Of a stretch of 64,000 bases of DNA, positions 28,294 to 39,024 are shown in pieces. Numbering within the stretch: position 1 is the first letter of the stretch; each line of letters begins with the position of its first letter. This DNA comes from an uncultured Flavobacteriaceae bacterium (GTDB lineage Bacteria; Bacteroidota; Bacteroidia; Flavobacteriales; Flavobacteriaceae), in NCBI GenBank assembly GCA_905182575.1, contig CAJJCA010000025.1, positions 1-64,000 of the forward strand, read 5' to 3'. Below the pieces are notes generated by a model, which saw only the letters and a list, made by a program, of their open reading frames with translations, was not told the origin of the DNA and ran no database searches. The position numbers and the translations under genes are program-made.

Positions 28294-31189
28294 TCATGGA
28301 ACTAAAACAGCATTATTAAGTATTGTAATCGGATGAAATGCTTCTTTTCCTGTACCATCAAGAATTTGATGTCTACAACTCGTCCCATTAGCTACTACAC
28401 AAGCAGAAGCATCAAGTTTTCGGACTGCTGGAAAAAGTCTTTCTTCTCCAATTTTCTGACTGAACTTCATAGTGCGCCGCTTCATAACCAAATGATCCTG
28501 CCATTCCGCAACACCCAGTATTGAGTAGGGTTACTTTGTGATTCTTTGGCAAATTCAATATTTTAAAAGTATCGGCTGGATTCCCGAGTGCTTTTTGATA
28601 GCAATGTGCATGAATTTTAAGAACATGCTGTTCCTCATTAAAGGAGTTTTGAGTGATGTTTCCCAATTCCATCTCACTGGACAGAAACTCTTCAATTGCA
28701 AAGCAATTGGATGCGAGGGTTTTGGCAGCGGCTTTATCCTCACAAAGCTTTAGATATTCGTCCTTAAAAGTATAAATGGCCGAGGGCTCAATGCCTATTA
28801 ATGGAGTTTCTTTTGAAATAATTTTCCCATAAATTCTAAGATTTTTTTCAGCGCAAGATTTTGCTTGTTCGAGAAAGCCTTTCGAAATATAACCTCTGCC
28901 GCTTTCCGTCGAAGGCAAGTACTCGACTTGATAACCTAGTTTTATGAGTAATTCATAAGCGTCATTTCCAATTTTCACATCAAGATAGTTGGTAAACTCG
29001 TCAAAGTAGAGGTAAACTGTTTTAATCACTTTATTAGGGGCTTTCTTTTTCAAACCTCTGTCCAAAGGAGCATAAAGTTTTGGAAGGGAGCGTTGCACTG
29101 CAATTCCTAAAGACTTTTTGATGACAGTACTAAGCAGCGGGATTTTAAAAAGTCCGTTCTGAATCGACCTAAACGGATTAAGTACACGGCTTAGTTTTCC
29201 ATTATAGGCAAACAGTCGGTCGCTTAATGAGGGACTGTGGGTTTTTTGATACTGATAAAGGTATTCTGCTTTGTAAGTAGCAACATCAACACTACTGGGA
29301 CACTCAGAGGCACAAGCCTTACAGCCAATACAAAGTTCCATAACTTCCGAAAGTTCTTTCGAATCAAAAGGATTGGAGTTTTCTTGGCGGGTCAGAACTT
29401 CTCTTAAAACATTCGCACGACCACGTGTCGAATCCTTCTCATTTCTTGTTGCACGATAGCTCGGACAAAGTGTTGCAGCGCTTGTTGTGCTTCGGCAATC
29501 TCCCGAACCATTGCACTTTTCTGTCGCTCTGAGCAAGCCTTCATCTTTACTGAAGTCAAGAAATGTTTTTACTAAAGGGGCTTCTTGTCCTAAATCATAT
29601 CTAAAATTTTCATCCATCGGAAGGGGATCAACAATTTTTCCAGGATTAAAAATTCCACTTGGATCAAATATTGATTTAATCTCTTTAAATATTTTAAAGT
29701 TTTTTTCACCCACCATAAGGGGAATAAATTCTGATCTGACAATGCCGTCACCGTGTTCTCCACTAAGCGAACCTTTATATCTTTTGACCAAGCGTGCAAC
29801 ATCAAGAGTGATTTTTTTGAAGTCAACCCGATCTTGTTCTATTTTTAAATTTAACGTTGGGCGCAAGTGCAACTCCCCTGCTCCTGCATGAGCATAATAG
29901 ATAATCTTTTGGTCATATTGCTCCATTAGCTCAGAAAATTCTGCTATGTAATCAGAAAGACTCTCAAGCGGAACGGCAGTATCTTCGATACATGCAACCG
30001 CTTTTTTATCTCCTACAAGATTCCCTAAAAGGCCCAATCCCGCTTTTCTAAGCGTGGCCGAAGCTTCTATCTCCTCACCTCTTAAAACCGAATGGGCATA
30101 GGACAACCCGGTCTCATCGATCGTGTTTATAAGTTTTTTAAGGTCATTTTCCAGCTCCTCAGCGTCATCATTCCTTAATTCTAATAGTAGAATTGCTTTG
30201 GGATCACCTTGAATAAAAAACCTGTTTTTGGCCTGAGCGATATTGTCTTTAGTACAATCAAGTATGGTTTTGTCCATCATTTCACAAGTGAAAAGACGGT
30301 ATTGCATGACTGGATATACCGCCGAAAGACATTTGCTTATACTCTCAAAATGAGCAGCTACTAAAACGCCATTTTGAGGCGGAAGAGCTTCTAGTTTTAA
30401 GGTAATTGCGGTTGTAAATGCCAATGTCCCCTCACTTCCAGCGAGTAGTTTACTTAAGTTTATGGAAAAATTTTCCGGATCACTCAAACCATCAACCAAC
30501 GAATCAATTGCATATCCTGTGTTTCGTCTATGGACATTGGCCAATGGAAATTCTTTTATGATTTCTGCTTGTGTCGATTTATCTGACAAGCGTTGAGTTA
30601 TTTTTTTATAAATCGCTCCTTCTAAATCATTTTGATGTTGCTTTAATATTAAACCTTCTTGATTAAGCTCTTCAAAAACAACTTCAGATCCATCAGATAA
30701 AAAACATTCCAATCGAACTGTCTTATCGCGGGTTACTCCGTATTGAATCGATGTCGTCCCGGAAGAGTTATTCCCAACCATTCCGCCAATTGTACATCGG
30801 TTGGAAGTAGAGGTGTTAGGACCAAAAAAAAGTTGATGTGGTTTTAAATAATCATTAAGCTCATCTCTTATGATTCCTGGCTCAACAGTAATCAATTTGT
30901 TCTTTGGATCAAAGTCAATGATTTTATTCATGTGCTTTGAGACATCAACTACAATGCCTTCTCCAACGCATTGCCCAGCCAAAGAGGTTCCTCCCGATCT
31001 TGGAATTAAGCTTAAACGATTGGTTTTTGCAAAATCAACAATTCGTTTGATATCTGATTTGCTCTTTGGGAAACAAACAGCAATGGGGTATTTTTTATAA
31101 ACCGAGGCATCTGTTGCGTAAAGCTGTTGGTGCAAACGATCTGTTTCAATCGTTCCTTCAAGTTTGTTTTTTATATAGTCGAAATCCAT
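28294..31189 (-). CDS. FAD-linked and Fe-S D-lactate dehydrogenase-type oxidoreductase (GlcD-GlcF fusion type); one frameshift
   Basis: The start is at 31189 (MDFDYIKNKLEGTIETD). The N-terminal FAD-binding type 4 domain has LIPRSGGTSLAGQCVG, GGMVGNNSSGTTSIQYG and LLAGSEGTLAF. The FAD-oxidase C-terminal domain has YYAHAGAGELHLRP, GSLSGEHGDGIVRSEF and IFDPSGIFNPGKI. Then CNGSGDC and a 4Fe-4S CIGCKACASECPSSVDV motif lead to a CCG-type domain (NTGCCGMAGSFGYE). The frame breaks near 28462; GEERLFPAVRKLDASACVVANGTSC continues to 28294. Repaired length is about 965 residues. Such fused enzymes oxidise D-lactate or D-2-hydroxyacids at the inner membrane face. Confidence 0.9.
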
Positions 31190-31208
31190 TGATTAACTTT
31201 GTGGAATT

Positions 31209-31216
31209 CAAATATA
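31209..31216 (-). promoter_or_regulatory. Candidate -7 box TATATTTG for the FAD/Fe-S dehydrogenase gene
   Basis: Exact TAnnTTTG match 19 nt before the ATG ending at 31189. The nearest TTG upstream is 26 bp away, longer than usual. Confidence 0.45.
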
Positions 31217-31307
31217 AGTTATAATCCTAGTTTATTCTGAATCAATTAATAAATAACTCAAAGGGTATATTAATCTTCCAATTCATAAAATTTATTAATT
31301 TAGCAAT

Positions 31308-32426
31308 ATGATAAAAAATTTTATTACACTAAGTATAATTGCCTTGATAACAAGTTGCTCAGGCACACCAGGAGAGTTTTCAATAAAAGGTATGGCCGAC
31401 ACAAAGGATGGAACGATGATCTATAGGATAGTTGCAGATGCTAATAATCAGCCCATGATTATTGATTCTGTTGCGGTTGCTTCGGGTAAGTTTGAAATGA
31501 GTGGAATTGCTGAAACGCCTGACATTCAATTTCTTTCCGTTCAAAGTGTGAATGGAAATTTCCCACTTATTGTTGAATCAGGAACAATCAAAACTTCAAT
31601 ATATAAAGACAGTCTTAGCAGTTCTAGGGCTTATGGTACTGTCTCAAACGATGGTTTTATGACTTATAAAGAAGAAACAAAAATGTTTGTCACTTCGCTC
31701 AACGCAATTGGGAAAGACATGCAGCAAGCGCGATTTGCTAAGGATTCTTTGTTATCAGCTGATTTACAAGAGCAGTATGTTGATGTTCAAGATCAAATCA
31801 GAGACTATGAGCTAGAATTTATTAAAACTAATGTAGATTCCTACATCTCTCCACTAATTCTAGAGCGGTTCCTTTCGTCTAAGCAAATTTCTAATGATGA
31901 GGTAAAAGCATTGTTCGATGGATTTACAGAAAGAATAAAAGCCAGTAAATCTGGTCAAAATATTGCCAAAGTAATTGATGTCCCTGAGGCTCCAGCTCCA
32001 GCTAAAATTGGTCAATTGGCACCTGACTTTAATGGTCCTGATCACACAGGAAAAAATTTCATTTTAAAAGAAAATCTGGGTAAAATCACAATTGTTGATT
32101 TTTGGGCTTCTTGGTGTCGACCTTGTAGGGTTGAAAACCCTAACTTGGTTAATACCTACAACAAGTTGCATAGCAAAGGACTTGAGATAATAAGTGTTTC
32201 GCTTGACAAAGACAAAAAAAGCTGGATCAAAGCCATTGACGACGATGGTCTCAAATGGGATGGACATGTTTCAAATTTGAAATTTTGGAGTGAACCCATT
32301 GCAAAACTCTATCAAGTAACTTCTATTCCTGCTACTTTTATCTTGGATGAGAATGGAAAAATAATCGCTAAAAATCTAAGAGGATTAGCGCTTGAACAAA
32401 AAATTGAAGAGTTACTCCTTAACTAG
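31308..32426 (+). CDS. TlpA-like thiol-disulfide lipoprotein with N-terminal DUF4369-type domain
   Basis: Intact 372-residue protein. A lipoprotein signal peptide ends at the lipobox LITSC (Cys near residue 17). The N-terminal half is a beta-rich DUF4369-type domain (FSIKGMADTKDGTMIYRIV, VASGKFEMSG), then a helical linker. The C-terminal thioredoxin domain has VDFWASWCRPCRVENPNL with the redox pair CRPC, and the cis-proline segment TSIPATFILDENG. Such proteins are periplasmic, membrane-tethered reductants, often for cytochrome c maturation. A near-match -7 box (TAATTTAG) is just before the ATG. Convergent with the rhomboid gene; 3' ends overlap by 4 bases. Confidence 0.93.
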   Translation: MIKNFITLSIIALITSCSGTPGEFSIKGMADTKDGTMIYRIVADANNQPMIIDSVAVASGKFEMSGIAETPDIQFLSVQSVNGNFPLIVESGTIKTSIYKDSLSSSRAYGTVSNDGFMTYKEETKMFVTSLNAIGKDMQQARFAKDSLLSADLQEQYVDVQDQIRDYELEFIKTNVDSYISPLILERFLSSKQISNDEVKALFDGFTERIKASKSGQNIAKVIDVPEAPAPAKIGQLAPDFNGPDHTGKNFILKENLGKITIVDFWASWCRPCRVENPNLVNTYNKLHSKGLEIISVSLDKDKKSWIKAIDDDGLKWDGHVSNLKFWSEPIAKLYQVTSIPATFILDENGKIIAKNLRGLALEQKIEELLLN

Positions 32427-33085
32427 TTGTTAAACAGGTTTTTATTATTATAAAATAAATAACCACCAACTGCTATTATTCCTGCTAAAATCAGCAAGGT
32501 AAAACTAGATTCTACAATCACGCTTGGTAAAATGACAATGGTCGCCAGAAGCCCTGCAACTGATCCGCCAAAGTGCGCTGTATGTCCAATATCATCTTGC
32601 TGTTTTTTCATGCCGTAGAGGGTATATAACATATAACCTGCTGCAAACATATAACCCGGCAAAGGAATGGGGATAATCAATAAAGCCATTTTCATGTTGG
32701 GATATAAAAGTACTGCGCTATAAACAATTCCCGAAACTGCTCCACTGGCTCCCACTGCGCTATAATTGTTTTGATTGTTATGAAATTTAAATGAAAGGTA
32801 GTTTCCCAATAACAGACTCACCATATAAACCACAATAAACATAACTGCTCCCAAACGATAGACCACTTGATCTCCAAAAAAATAGAGGGTAAACATATTG
32901 ACAAACAAATGGTGATAATCTGCATGTAAAAACCCAGAACTTACCAGACGGATTTTTTCACCCGCTTTGATGCATCCAATGTGAAATTTAAATTTATTGA
33001 AGAATTCCAAGTCTTTAGACCCCTTCATAGAAAAAAGGATGTTTGCAATAATAACAACGGTAACAACAGGAGAAAGTCCTAACAT
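32423..33085 (-). CDS. Rhomboid family intramembrane serine protease
   Basis: Intact 220-residue protein with about six membrane segments. Rhomboid hallmarks are in order: the HADYHHLFVNMFTLYFFG helix (HxxxN), the catalytic serine motif GASGAVSGIVYS and the catalytic histidine in HTAHFGGSVAGL. It cuts membrane-spanning proteins inside the bilayer; the substrate is unknown. Transcribed away from the acyltransferase gene and towards the TlpA-like gene. Confidence 0.95.
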   Translation of the reverse strand: MLGLSPVVTVVIIANILFSMKGSKDLEFFNKFKFHIGCIKAGEKIRLVSSGFLHADYHHLFVNMFTLYFFGDQVVYRLGAVMFIVVYMVSLLLGNYLSFKFHNNQNNYSAVGASGAVSGIVYSAVLLYPNMKMALLIIPIPLPGYMFAAGYMLYTLYGMKKQQDDIGHTAHFGGSVAGLLATIVILPSVIVESSFTLLILAGIIAVGGYLFYNNKNLFNN

Positions 33086-33114
33086 GAAGCTTATAATTTC
33101 ATTGACAAATATAC

Positions 33115-33122
33115 TATCTTTG
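33115..33122 (+). promoter_or_regulatory. Candidate -7 box TATCTTTG for the acyltransferase gene
   Basis: Exact TAnnTTTG match 16 nt before the TTG start at 33139. It supports that start over later ATG codons, because translation from TTG keeps the conserved N-terminal membrane segment. Confidence 0.45.
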
Positions 33123-33138
33123 CCGAAAACAAACCGTT

Positions 33139-34023
33139 TTGCATCGACTAACCTATCTTGTTGTTTACCCTTTTATTTATGGGGTTGCTTCCCTGCCCTT
33201 TCCTCTACTTTACATGTTGTCTGATTTTCTGTGTTTTGTGATGTACGATATTTTTGGATACAGAAAAAAAGTAGTTAGAAAGAACCTGATGCTTGTCTTT
33301 CCTGAAAAGGATAACAAATGGTATAAAAAGATAGAACGGAAATTTTATCATCACATGTGTGATATTATGCTCGAGACCATAAAATCTTTTAAAATCTCTG
33401 AAGAAGAGATGAAAAAACGATTTAAAATAAAAAACATTGAAGCCTTAAAGCAGTTTGAAGAAAAAGACAGGAGTGTTATCGTTATGTGTGGGCATTATGC
33501 CAGTTGGGAATGGATGATGTCATTAGGATATCACTTAAAACACAAGGGACATGGCATTTACACCCCGTTAATCAATGAGCACTTCGATCGATTGGTTAAA
33601 CGTATAAGAAAGAGACACAATGCCTATGTGATTTCTAGGTATGAGGCTTTGGACACTATTCGCAAACATGATAAAAACAATGAGCGAGGAATTTACGGGT
33701 TTGCCAGCGATCAATCTCCACAACCCAAACCAAAATCTTATTGGCGAAAATTCTTAGGGGTTAAAGTTCCTGTTTTCTTAGGCGCGGAACTTTTAGCAAG
33801 AGAACTAAATTTTGCAATTGTTTTTGCAGAAATAAACAGGGTTAAAAGGGGGCATTATGAGACAGAATTTAAAGTTTTAACAGAAAATCCAAAAGCAACA
33901 AAACCTAACGAAATTACTGATCTTTTTACAGATTGGGTTGAAGCACAAGTTTATAGTGACCCCTCTCAATACCTTTGGTCTCACAACCGGTTCAAACACA
34001 GCCACCTCGCTCCGAAAGATTAG
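33139..34023 (+). CDS. Lysophospholipid/lipid A acyltransferase (HtrB/LpxL-type)
   Basis: Intact 294-residue protein. The likely start is TTG at 33139, giving a hydrophobic N-terminus (YLVVYPFIYGVASLPFPLLYMLSDFLCFVMY) followed by KVVRKNLMLVFPEK, typical of LpxL/HtrB. The acyltransferase core has VIVMCGHYASWEW (catalytic HxxxxE-type: H...E), YGFASDQSPQPK and VPVFLGAELLARELN. The C-terminus DPSQYLWSHNRFKHS is also typical. The enzyme acylates lipid A or a related lipid at the inner membrane. The 3' end overlaps the convergent glmM by 4 bases. Confidence 0.92.
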   Translation: MHRLTYLVVYPFIYGVASLPFPLLYMLSDFLCFVMYDIFGYRKKVVRKNLMLVFPEKDNKWYKKIERKFYHHMCDIMLETIKSFKISEEEMKKRFKIKNIEALKQFEEKDRSVIVMCGHYASWEWMMSLGYHLKHKGHGIYTPLINEHFDRLVKRIRKRHNAYVISRYEALDTIRKHDKNNERGIYGFASDQSPQPKPKSYWRKFLGVKVPVFLGAELLARELNFAIVFAEINRVKRGHYETEFKVLTENPKATKPNEITDLFTDWVEAQVYSDPSQYLWSHNRFKHSHLAPKD

Positions 34024-35406
34024 GAGTTAGTTTCGATTTCTTCCAAAAATCGTTTTGCTAAATCGTCCGATTCGACTTGAGAAGGAGCTTCCGTATATAC
34101 CCTGATGATTGGTTCCGTATTAGATTTTCGCAAGTGTACCCATGAGTTATCAAATTCTATTTTAACCCCGTCAATCGCTATTGGATTTTGTTTTGAATAA
34201 TTTTCTTTCATTCTAATAAGCAAACCATCCACATCCCTTTTTAGATCTAGGTTTACTTTTGCTTTGCTCATAAAATAGGCAGGATAAGAACTTCTTAATT
34301 CAGAAACTTTAAGCTGATTTTCACTCAATAAAGAAAGGAAAATTGCAATTCCAACCAAGGCGTCTCTTCCATAATGAAGCTCGGGATAGATAATTCCTCC
34401 ATTTCCTTCCCCCCCGATAACAGCGTTGACTTCTTTCATTTTTTCAACAACGTTTACTTCCCCAACTGCACTGGCGTGATAGGTTCCTCCTGTGTTTGCT
34501 GGTTATATCAGCAAGTGCTCTGGTTGAAGATAGATTAGAGACCGTATTGCCTGATTCTTTTTGATAAAACATAATCAGCACATGCGACTAGGGTATATTC
34601 CTCACCAAACATCTCTCCTTTTTCGTCAACAAAAGCAAGACGATCGACATCCGGATCAACCACAATACCAAAATCTGCTTTGTGAGAAAGCACTTGATTG
34701 CAAAGTTCCCCCAAATGTTCTTTTAAGGGTTCTGGATTGTGAGGGAAGTTACCGTCAGGGGTACAATACAATTCAACCACTTCAACGTTTAATTCTTTAA
34801 GCAACTTGGGTAATGCAATCCCCCCAGTTGAATTGACAGCATCAACAACCACTTTAAACTTTGCCTTCTCTTATTTTTTCTAATTGAATTATTTTTGAGG
34901 GCTAGAACTTGTTCAATATGACTTTCAATGGCGTTTGAAACTGGTGTAATTTTACCCAATTCATCAACACTTGCATAATTAAAATCTTTACTTTTTGCAA
35001 TCTCAAGAATCTTCATACCCGAATTTGCGTTTAGGAATTCTCCCTTATTATTTAATAATTTAAGCGCATTCCATTGCTTTGGGTTGTGAGAAGCAGTTAT
35101 AATGATTCCTCCTTGCGCTTTTAGCTCAACAACCGACATTTCAACTGTAGGTGTCGTAGAAAGGCCTAAGTCGATTACATCAATTCCCATTCCAACCAAG
35201 GTTTCATTGACCAAACTTTGAACCATTTTACCTGAAATCCGAGCATCTCTGCCCACAACTACGGTATAATGGTCGGCTGTAACATTTGATTTTAACCATG
35301 AAGCATAGGCCGAAGCAAATAAAACAGTATCTAATGGCGTAAGATTGTCTTGTGTTTTACCGCCAATCGTTCCGCGGATTCCTGAAATAGATTTTATTAA
35401 TGTCAT
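34020..35406 (-). CDS. glmM: Phosphoglucosamine mutase; three frameshifts
   Basis: The start is at 35406 (MTLIKSISGIRGTIGG). Motifs: VGRDARISG, the phosphoserine active site GIIITASHNPKQWNALK, then after a break near 34860 VDAVNSTGG, YCTPDGNFPHNPEPL and the metal loop VDPDVDRLAFVDEKG. After breaks near 34555 and 34497, VIGGEGNGGIIYPELHYGRDA and the C-terminal phosphate-binding loop RKSNTEPIIRVYTEA. Repaired length is about 462 residues, as in Bacteroidetes homologues annotated as GlmM or a related phosphohexose mutase. It makes glucosamine-1-phosphate for UDP-GlcNAc. One break is in an A5 run. As the enzyme is normally essential, the breaks are probably errors. Confidence 0.88.
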
Positions 35407-35523
35407 GTGGGGTTAAAGATAAAAATTTTATTGAATTTTAATTATAAAAATATAAGGTTTTTATAAATTAAGTCTAATGATATGAATATTAATTTATATT
35501 GGGCTTAAACACCAAAAAACGCA

Positions 35524-36112
35524 ATGAATTATCTTGCTCATGTTTATTTATCTGGAAGTAATCCTGAATTGGCTGTGGGAAATTTTATCGCCGACAGTAT
35601 TAAGGGAAAACAATACCTAGACTACCCTCCCATGATGCATAAAGGAATTTTATTGCACCGATCCATTGATGACTTTACGGATAAGCATGTCATATTTAAG
35701 AAACATGTTTCTCTTCTTTTTCTAAGATGACAGGCACTACAGCCGGGTAATTGTGGACATGTATTACGATCACTTCTTGGCGTTGTATTGGGACAATTAT
35801 CACAGCGACTCCTTGGAAGAATTTAGCTTGAGTTTTTATCAAACTCTAGAAGAAATGCAAGACTTATTTCCTGATTCAATTAAAAGAGTGATTCCAATCA
35901 TCTCAAAATACAATTGGTTTTTGTCCTACAGAACCCTTTCTGGTCTTGAAAACATCCTCTTACAAATGTCCAAGCGAACAAAATTCAAATCAGATCTTCA
36001 CCATTCAATTGAGGAACTTGAATTGCATTATGATCTAATCAAAGCTGATTTTTTCATCTTTTTCGATGCGCTTGAAAATTTTGTAAAAAACAAACTTGAA
36101 GCTTTATACTAG
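35524..36112 (+). CDS. Acyl carrier protein phosphodiesterase (AcpH/DUF479); one frameshift
   Basis: The start is ATG at 35524. The N-terminal frame is typical: MNYLAHVYLSG, VGNFIADSIKGKQY, HKGILLHRSIDDFTD. After a break near 35722, RHYSRVIVDMYYDHFLALYW continues, then LLQMSKRTKFKSDLHHS and the C-terminal helices. Repaired length is about 196 residues, normal for the family. AcpH removes the 4'-phosphopantetheine arm from holo-ACP. The conserved aspartate and histidine residues of the HD-like fold are present on both sides of the break. uvrA follows 69 bp downstream. Confidence 0.88.
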
Positions 36113-36162
36113 ACTTAAAACTAAAAGACATTGATTCGGAGTAAATAGTCGATCTAAAGTGT

Positions 36163-36170
36163 TATTTTTG
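36163..36170 (+). promoter_or_regulatory. Candidate -7 box TATTTTTG for uvrA
   Basis: Exact TAnnTTTG match 11 nt before the uvrA ATG at 36182. A TTG at 36131-36133 is farther upstream than the usual spacing. Confidence 0.45.
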
Positions 36171-36181
36171 CAAAATTGACT

Positions 36182-39016
36182 ATGGAGAAAACAGGGAACA
36201 ACACAATTGAAATACAAGGAGCAAGAGTTCACAATCTTAAAGACGTTTCGCTTCAAATACCTAGAGATAAATTAGTAGTTATCACAGGGCTTTCTGGAAG
36301 CGGAAAATCATCATTGGCTTTTGACACTATTTATGCTGAAGGACAAAGGCGCTACATGGAAACATTTTCGGCCTATGTAAGGCAGTTCCTAGGCAATCTA
36401 GAGCGTCCAGACGTAGACAAAATCGACGGACTCTCACCTGTAGTTGCCATTGAACAAAAAACCACCTCCAAAAGCCCACGTTCGACTGTAGGAACCATCA
36501 CAGAACTTTATGATTATGTCCGTTTGCTTTTTGCAAGGGTCGGAACAGCTTATAGCTATATTTCCAATCAAAAAATGGTGAATTATAATGATGAGCAAAT
36601 TCTTGAATTAATTAAAAGCGAATATTCCGATAAAAAAATAATGTTGTTGTCCCCATTAATCAAATCTAGAAAGGGACATTATCGCGAGTTGTTTGATTCG
36701 CTCTCAAGACAAGGCTTTTTGAGAGTTCGCATAGATGGGGTTTTAAAGGACCTTAAGCCGGGAATGAAACTGGATCGTTATAAAACTCACGACATTGAGT
36801 TGGTAATCGACCGAATTCAGGTTAAGGATAATGAAACAGATCGCAATCGGTTGAGTGAGTCGATTAAAACCGCCATGCTTTATGGGGAAGATTCGTTACT
36901 GTTGATTGATATGGAAACGGAAAAGTTTCGTTATTTAAGTCGAAATCTGATGTGTCCTACATCGGGGATTTCCTATTCAATGCCAGAACCAAATTCCTTT
37001 TCATTTAATTCCCCAAAGGGAATGTGTAAAAATTGTAGGGGAATTGGAAACCAACATGTTATAAACCCAAAAAAGATCATTCCAGACGAAAATATTTCGA
37101 TCGATAAGGGAGGAATTGTTCCTTTGGGAGAAAAGAAAAGTAATTGGGGATTTAAGCAGATGGAAATCATCGCAAAACGATATGATTTTTTACTTTCTGA
37201 TCCTATCAATAAAATTCCTGAAGAAGCTCTAGAGATTATTCTACGTGGTGGAAACGAGAAGTTTTCTGTTGCTTCAAAAACACTCGGAATTACCAGAGAT
37301 TATAAAATAGATTATGAAGGAATAGAAAACTTCATCGCCAATCAATACGAACAAAATGAAAGTTCTGTCATTAAGCGATGGGCGCTTTCATTTATGGATG
37401 AAAAAAAGTGTCTTGTTTGTGAAGGATCACGCCTAAACAAAGATGCGCTCTATTTTAGAATAAACAAGAAAAATATTTCCGAAGTAAGCGCTTTTGATCT
37501 CGGTGAATTGTATGATTGGTTTGATAAAATCGAAAGTAAAATAAACAAGAAGGAATTTAAGATTGCTAATGAAATTATTAAAGAAATTAAAAATAGACTT
37601 CAATTTTTATTAGATGTTGGACTCAATTATCTTTCACTTAACCGATCCTCAAAATCCCTTTCGGGAGGTGAAGCGCAAAGAATAAGGCTTGCTACACAAA
37701 TTGGATCTAAACTAGTGGGTGTGCTATATATTTTGGATGAGCCGAGTATTGGCTTGCATCAAAGAGATAACGAGCGTTTGATTAATTCATTGACCGCTTT
37801 GAGGGATATTGGAAATTCAGTCATTGTCGTTGAACATGATAAGGAAATGATTCTAAAGGCTGATCATGTGATCGACATTGGACCCATGGCTGGTAAAAAT
37901 GGTGGGGAGATTATCTCCGAAGGAACTCCTGAGATGCTTAAAAAAGCAAAAACGTTGACTGCACAATACCTCAACGAAGAAAAGTTTATTGAAGTTCCTA
38001 AAATCCGAAGAAAAGGAAATGGCCAAATTTTGAGGTTGGAGGGCTGCACTGGAAATAACTTAAAGAACATCAGTGTCGATTTCCCATTGGGAATGATGAT
38101 TGGTGTTACAGGAGTTTCGGGAAGCGGAAAATCCACATTAATTAATGAAACCCTCTACCCCATTCTGAACGAATACATCTACAATGCCGTTAAAATCCCA
38201 ATGCCCTATAAAAAGATTGAGGGATTAAAGAACTTAGATAAAGTTGTCGATGTAAATCAATCTCCCATTGGAAGAACACCAAGGAGTAATCCTGCAACTT
38301 ATTGTGGGGTGTTTAGTGAAATAAGAACCCTTTTTACGCTGACCCCTGAATCTCAAATTAGAGGATACAAACCGGGAAGATTTAGTTTTAATGTAACTGG
38401 AGGAAGATGTGAAACCTGTCAAGGAGGAGGAATGAAAGTGATTGAAATGAATTTTCTTCCTGATGTTCACGTAGAATGCGAGACCTGTAATGGTAAGCGT
38501 TTTAATAGAGAAACGCTTGAAATTAGGTACAAAGGGAAATCAATTTCGGATGTCTTAGAGATGACCATAAATCAAGCTTGTGAGTTTTTTGAAAGTATTC
38601 CTAAAATTTATAGAAAACTAAAAACCATACAAGATGTTGGTCTTGGTTACATCGCTTTAGGGCAATCCTCAACGACCCTTTCAGGAGGAGAGGCGCAAAG
38701 AATTAAATTGGCAACATTTTTATCGAAAAAAGACACAGGTCAAACCATCTATATTTTAGATGAGCCCACGACAGGGCTTCATTTTGAGGATGTGCGCGTC
38801 TTGTTAGAAGTGCTCAATCAATTGGTAGGAAAAGGAAATACGGTCTTGATCATAGAACACAACATGGATGTCATCAAACATGTAGACTACTTGATTGACA
38901 TTGGACCTGAAGGGGGGCGTTACGGAGGACTCGTCGTGGGACAGGGAACTCCAGAAGAATTAATTAAAATTAAAAACAGTTATACTGGAAAATACTTAGA
39001 AAAAGAACTTAAATAA
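36182..39016 (+). CDS. uvrA: Excinuclease ABC subunit A
   Basis: Intact; the ATG at 36182 (MEKTGNNTIEIQGAR) gives about 944 residues. Two ABC ATPase modules: Walker A ITGLSGSGKSSLAFDT and GVTGVSGSGKSTLINET; signatures LSGGEAQRIRLA and LSGGEAQRIKLA; Walker B LYILDEPSIGLHQRD and IYILDEPTTGLHFED. Zinc fingers: CPTS...CKNC with CLVCEG, and CETCQGGG...CETCNG. UvrA dimers find bulky DNA lesions and load UvrB in nucleotide excision repair. LOG follows 8 bp downstream. Confidence 0.97.
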   Translation: MEKTGNNTIEIQGARVHNLKDVSLQIPRDKLVVITGLSGSGKSSLAFDTIYAEGQRRYMETFSAYVRQFLGNLERPDVDKIDGLSPVVAIEQKTTSKSPRSTVGTITELYDYVRLLFARVGTAYSYISNQKMVNYNDEQILELIKSEYSDKKIMLLSPLIKSRKGHYRELFDSLSRQGFLRVRIDGVLKDLKPGMKLDRYKTHDIELVIDRIQVKDNETDRNRLSESIKTAMLYGEDSLLLIDMETEKFRYLSRNLMCPTSGISYSMPEPNSFSFNSPKGMCKNCRGIGNQHVINPKKIIPDENISIDKGGIVPLGEKKSNWGFKQMEIIAKRYDFLLSDPINKIPEEALEIILRGGNEKFSVASKTLGITRDYKIDYEGIENFIANQYEQNESSVIKRWALSFMDEKKCLVCEGSRLNKDALYFRINKKNISEVSAFDLGELYDWFDKIESKINKKEFKIANEIIKEIKNRLQFLLDVGLNYLSLNRSSKSLSGGEAQRIRLATQIGSKLVGVLYILDEPSIGLHQRDNERLINSLTALRDIGNSVIVVEHDKEMILKADHVIDIGPMAGKNGGEIISEGTPEMLKKAKTLTAQYLNEEKFIEVPKIRRKGNGQILRLEGCTGNNLKNISVDFPLGMMIGVTGVSGSGKSTLINETLYPILNEYIYNAVKIPMPYKKIEGLKNLDKVVDVNQSPIGRTPRSNPATYCGVFSEIRTLFTLTPESQIRGYKPGRFSFNVTGGRCETCQGGGMKVIEMNFLPDVHVECETCNGKRFNRETLEIRYKGKSISDVLEMTINQACEFFESIPKIYRKLKTIQDVGLGYIALGQSSTTLSGGEAQRIKLATFLSKKDTGQTIYILDEPTTGLHFEDVRVLLEVLNQLVGKGNTVLIIEHNMDVIKHVDYLIDIGPEGGRYGGLVVGQGTPEELIKIKNSYTGKYLEKELK

Positions 39017-39024
39017 AATCCCAA

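Noticed and set aside
28538-29891. Several 60-130 residue plus-strand open frames
   Set aside because: All lie antisense to the FAD/Fe-S dehydrogenase, whose motifs account for the whole region.
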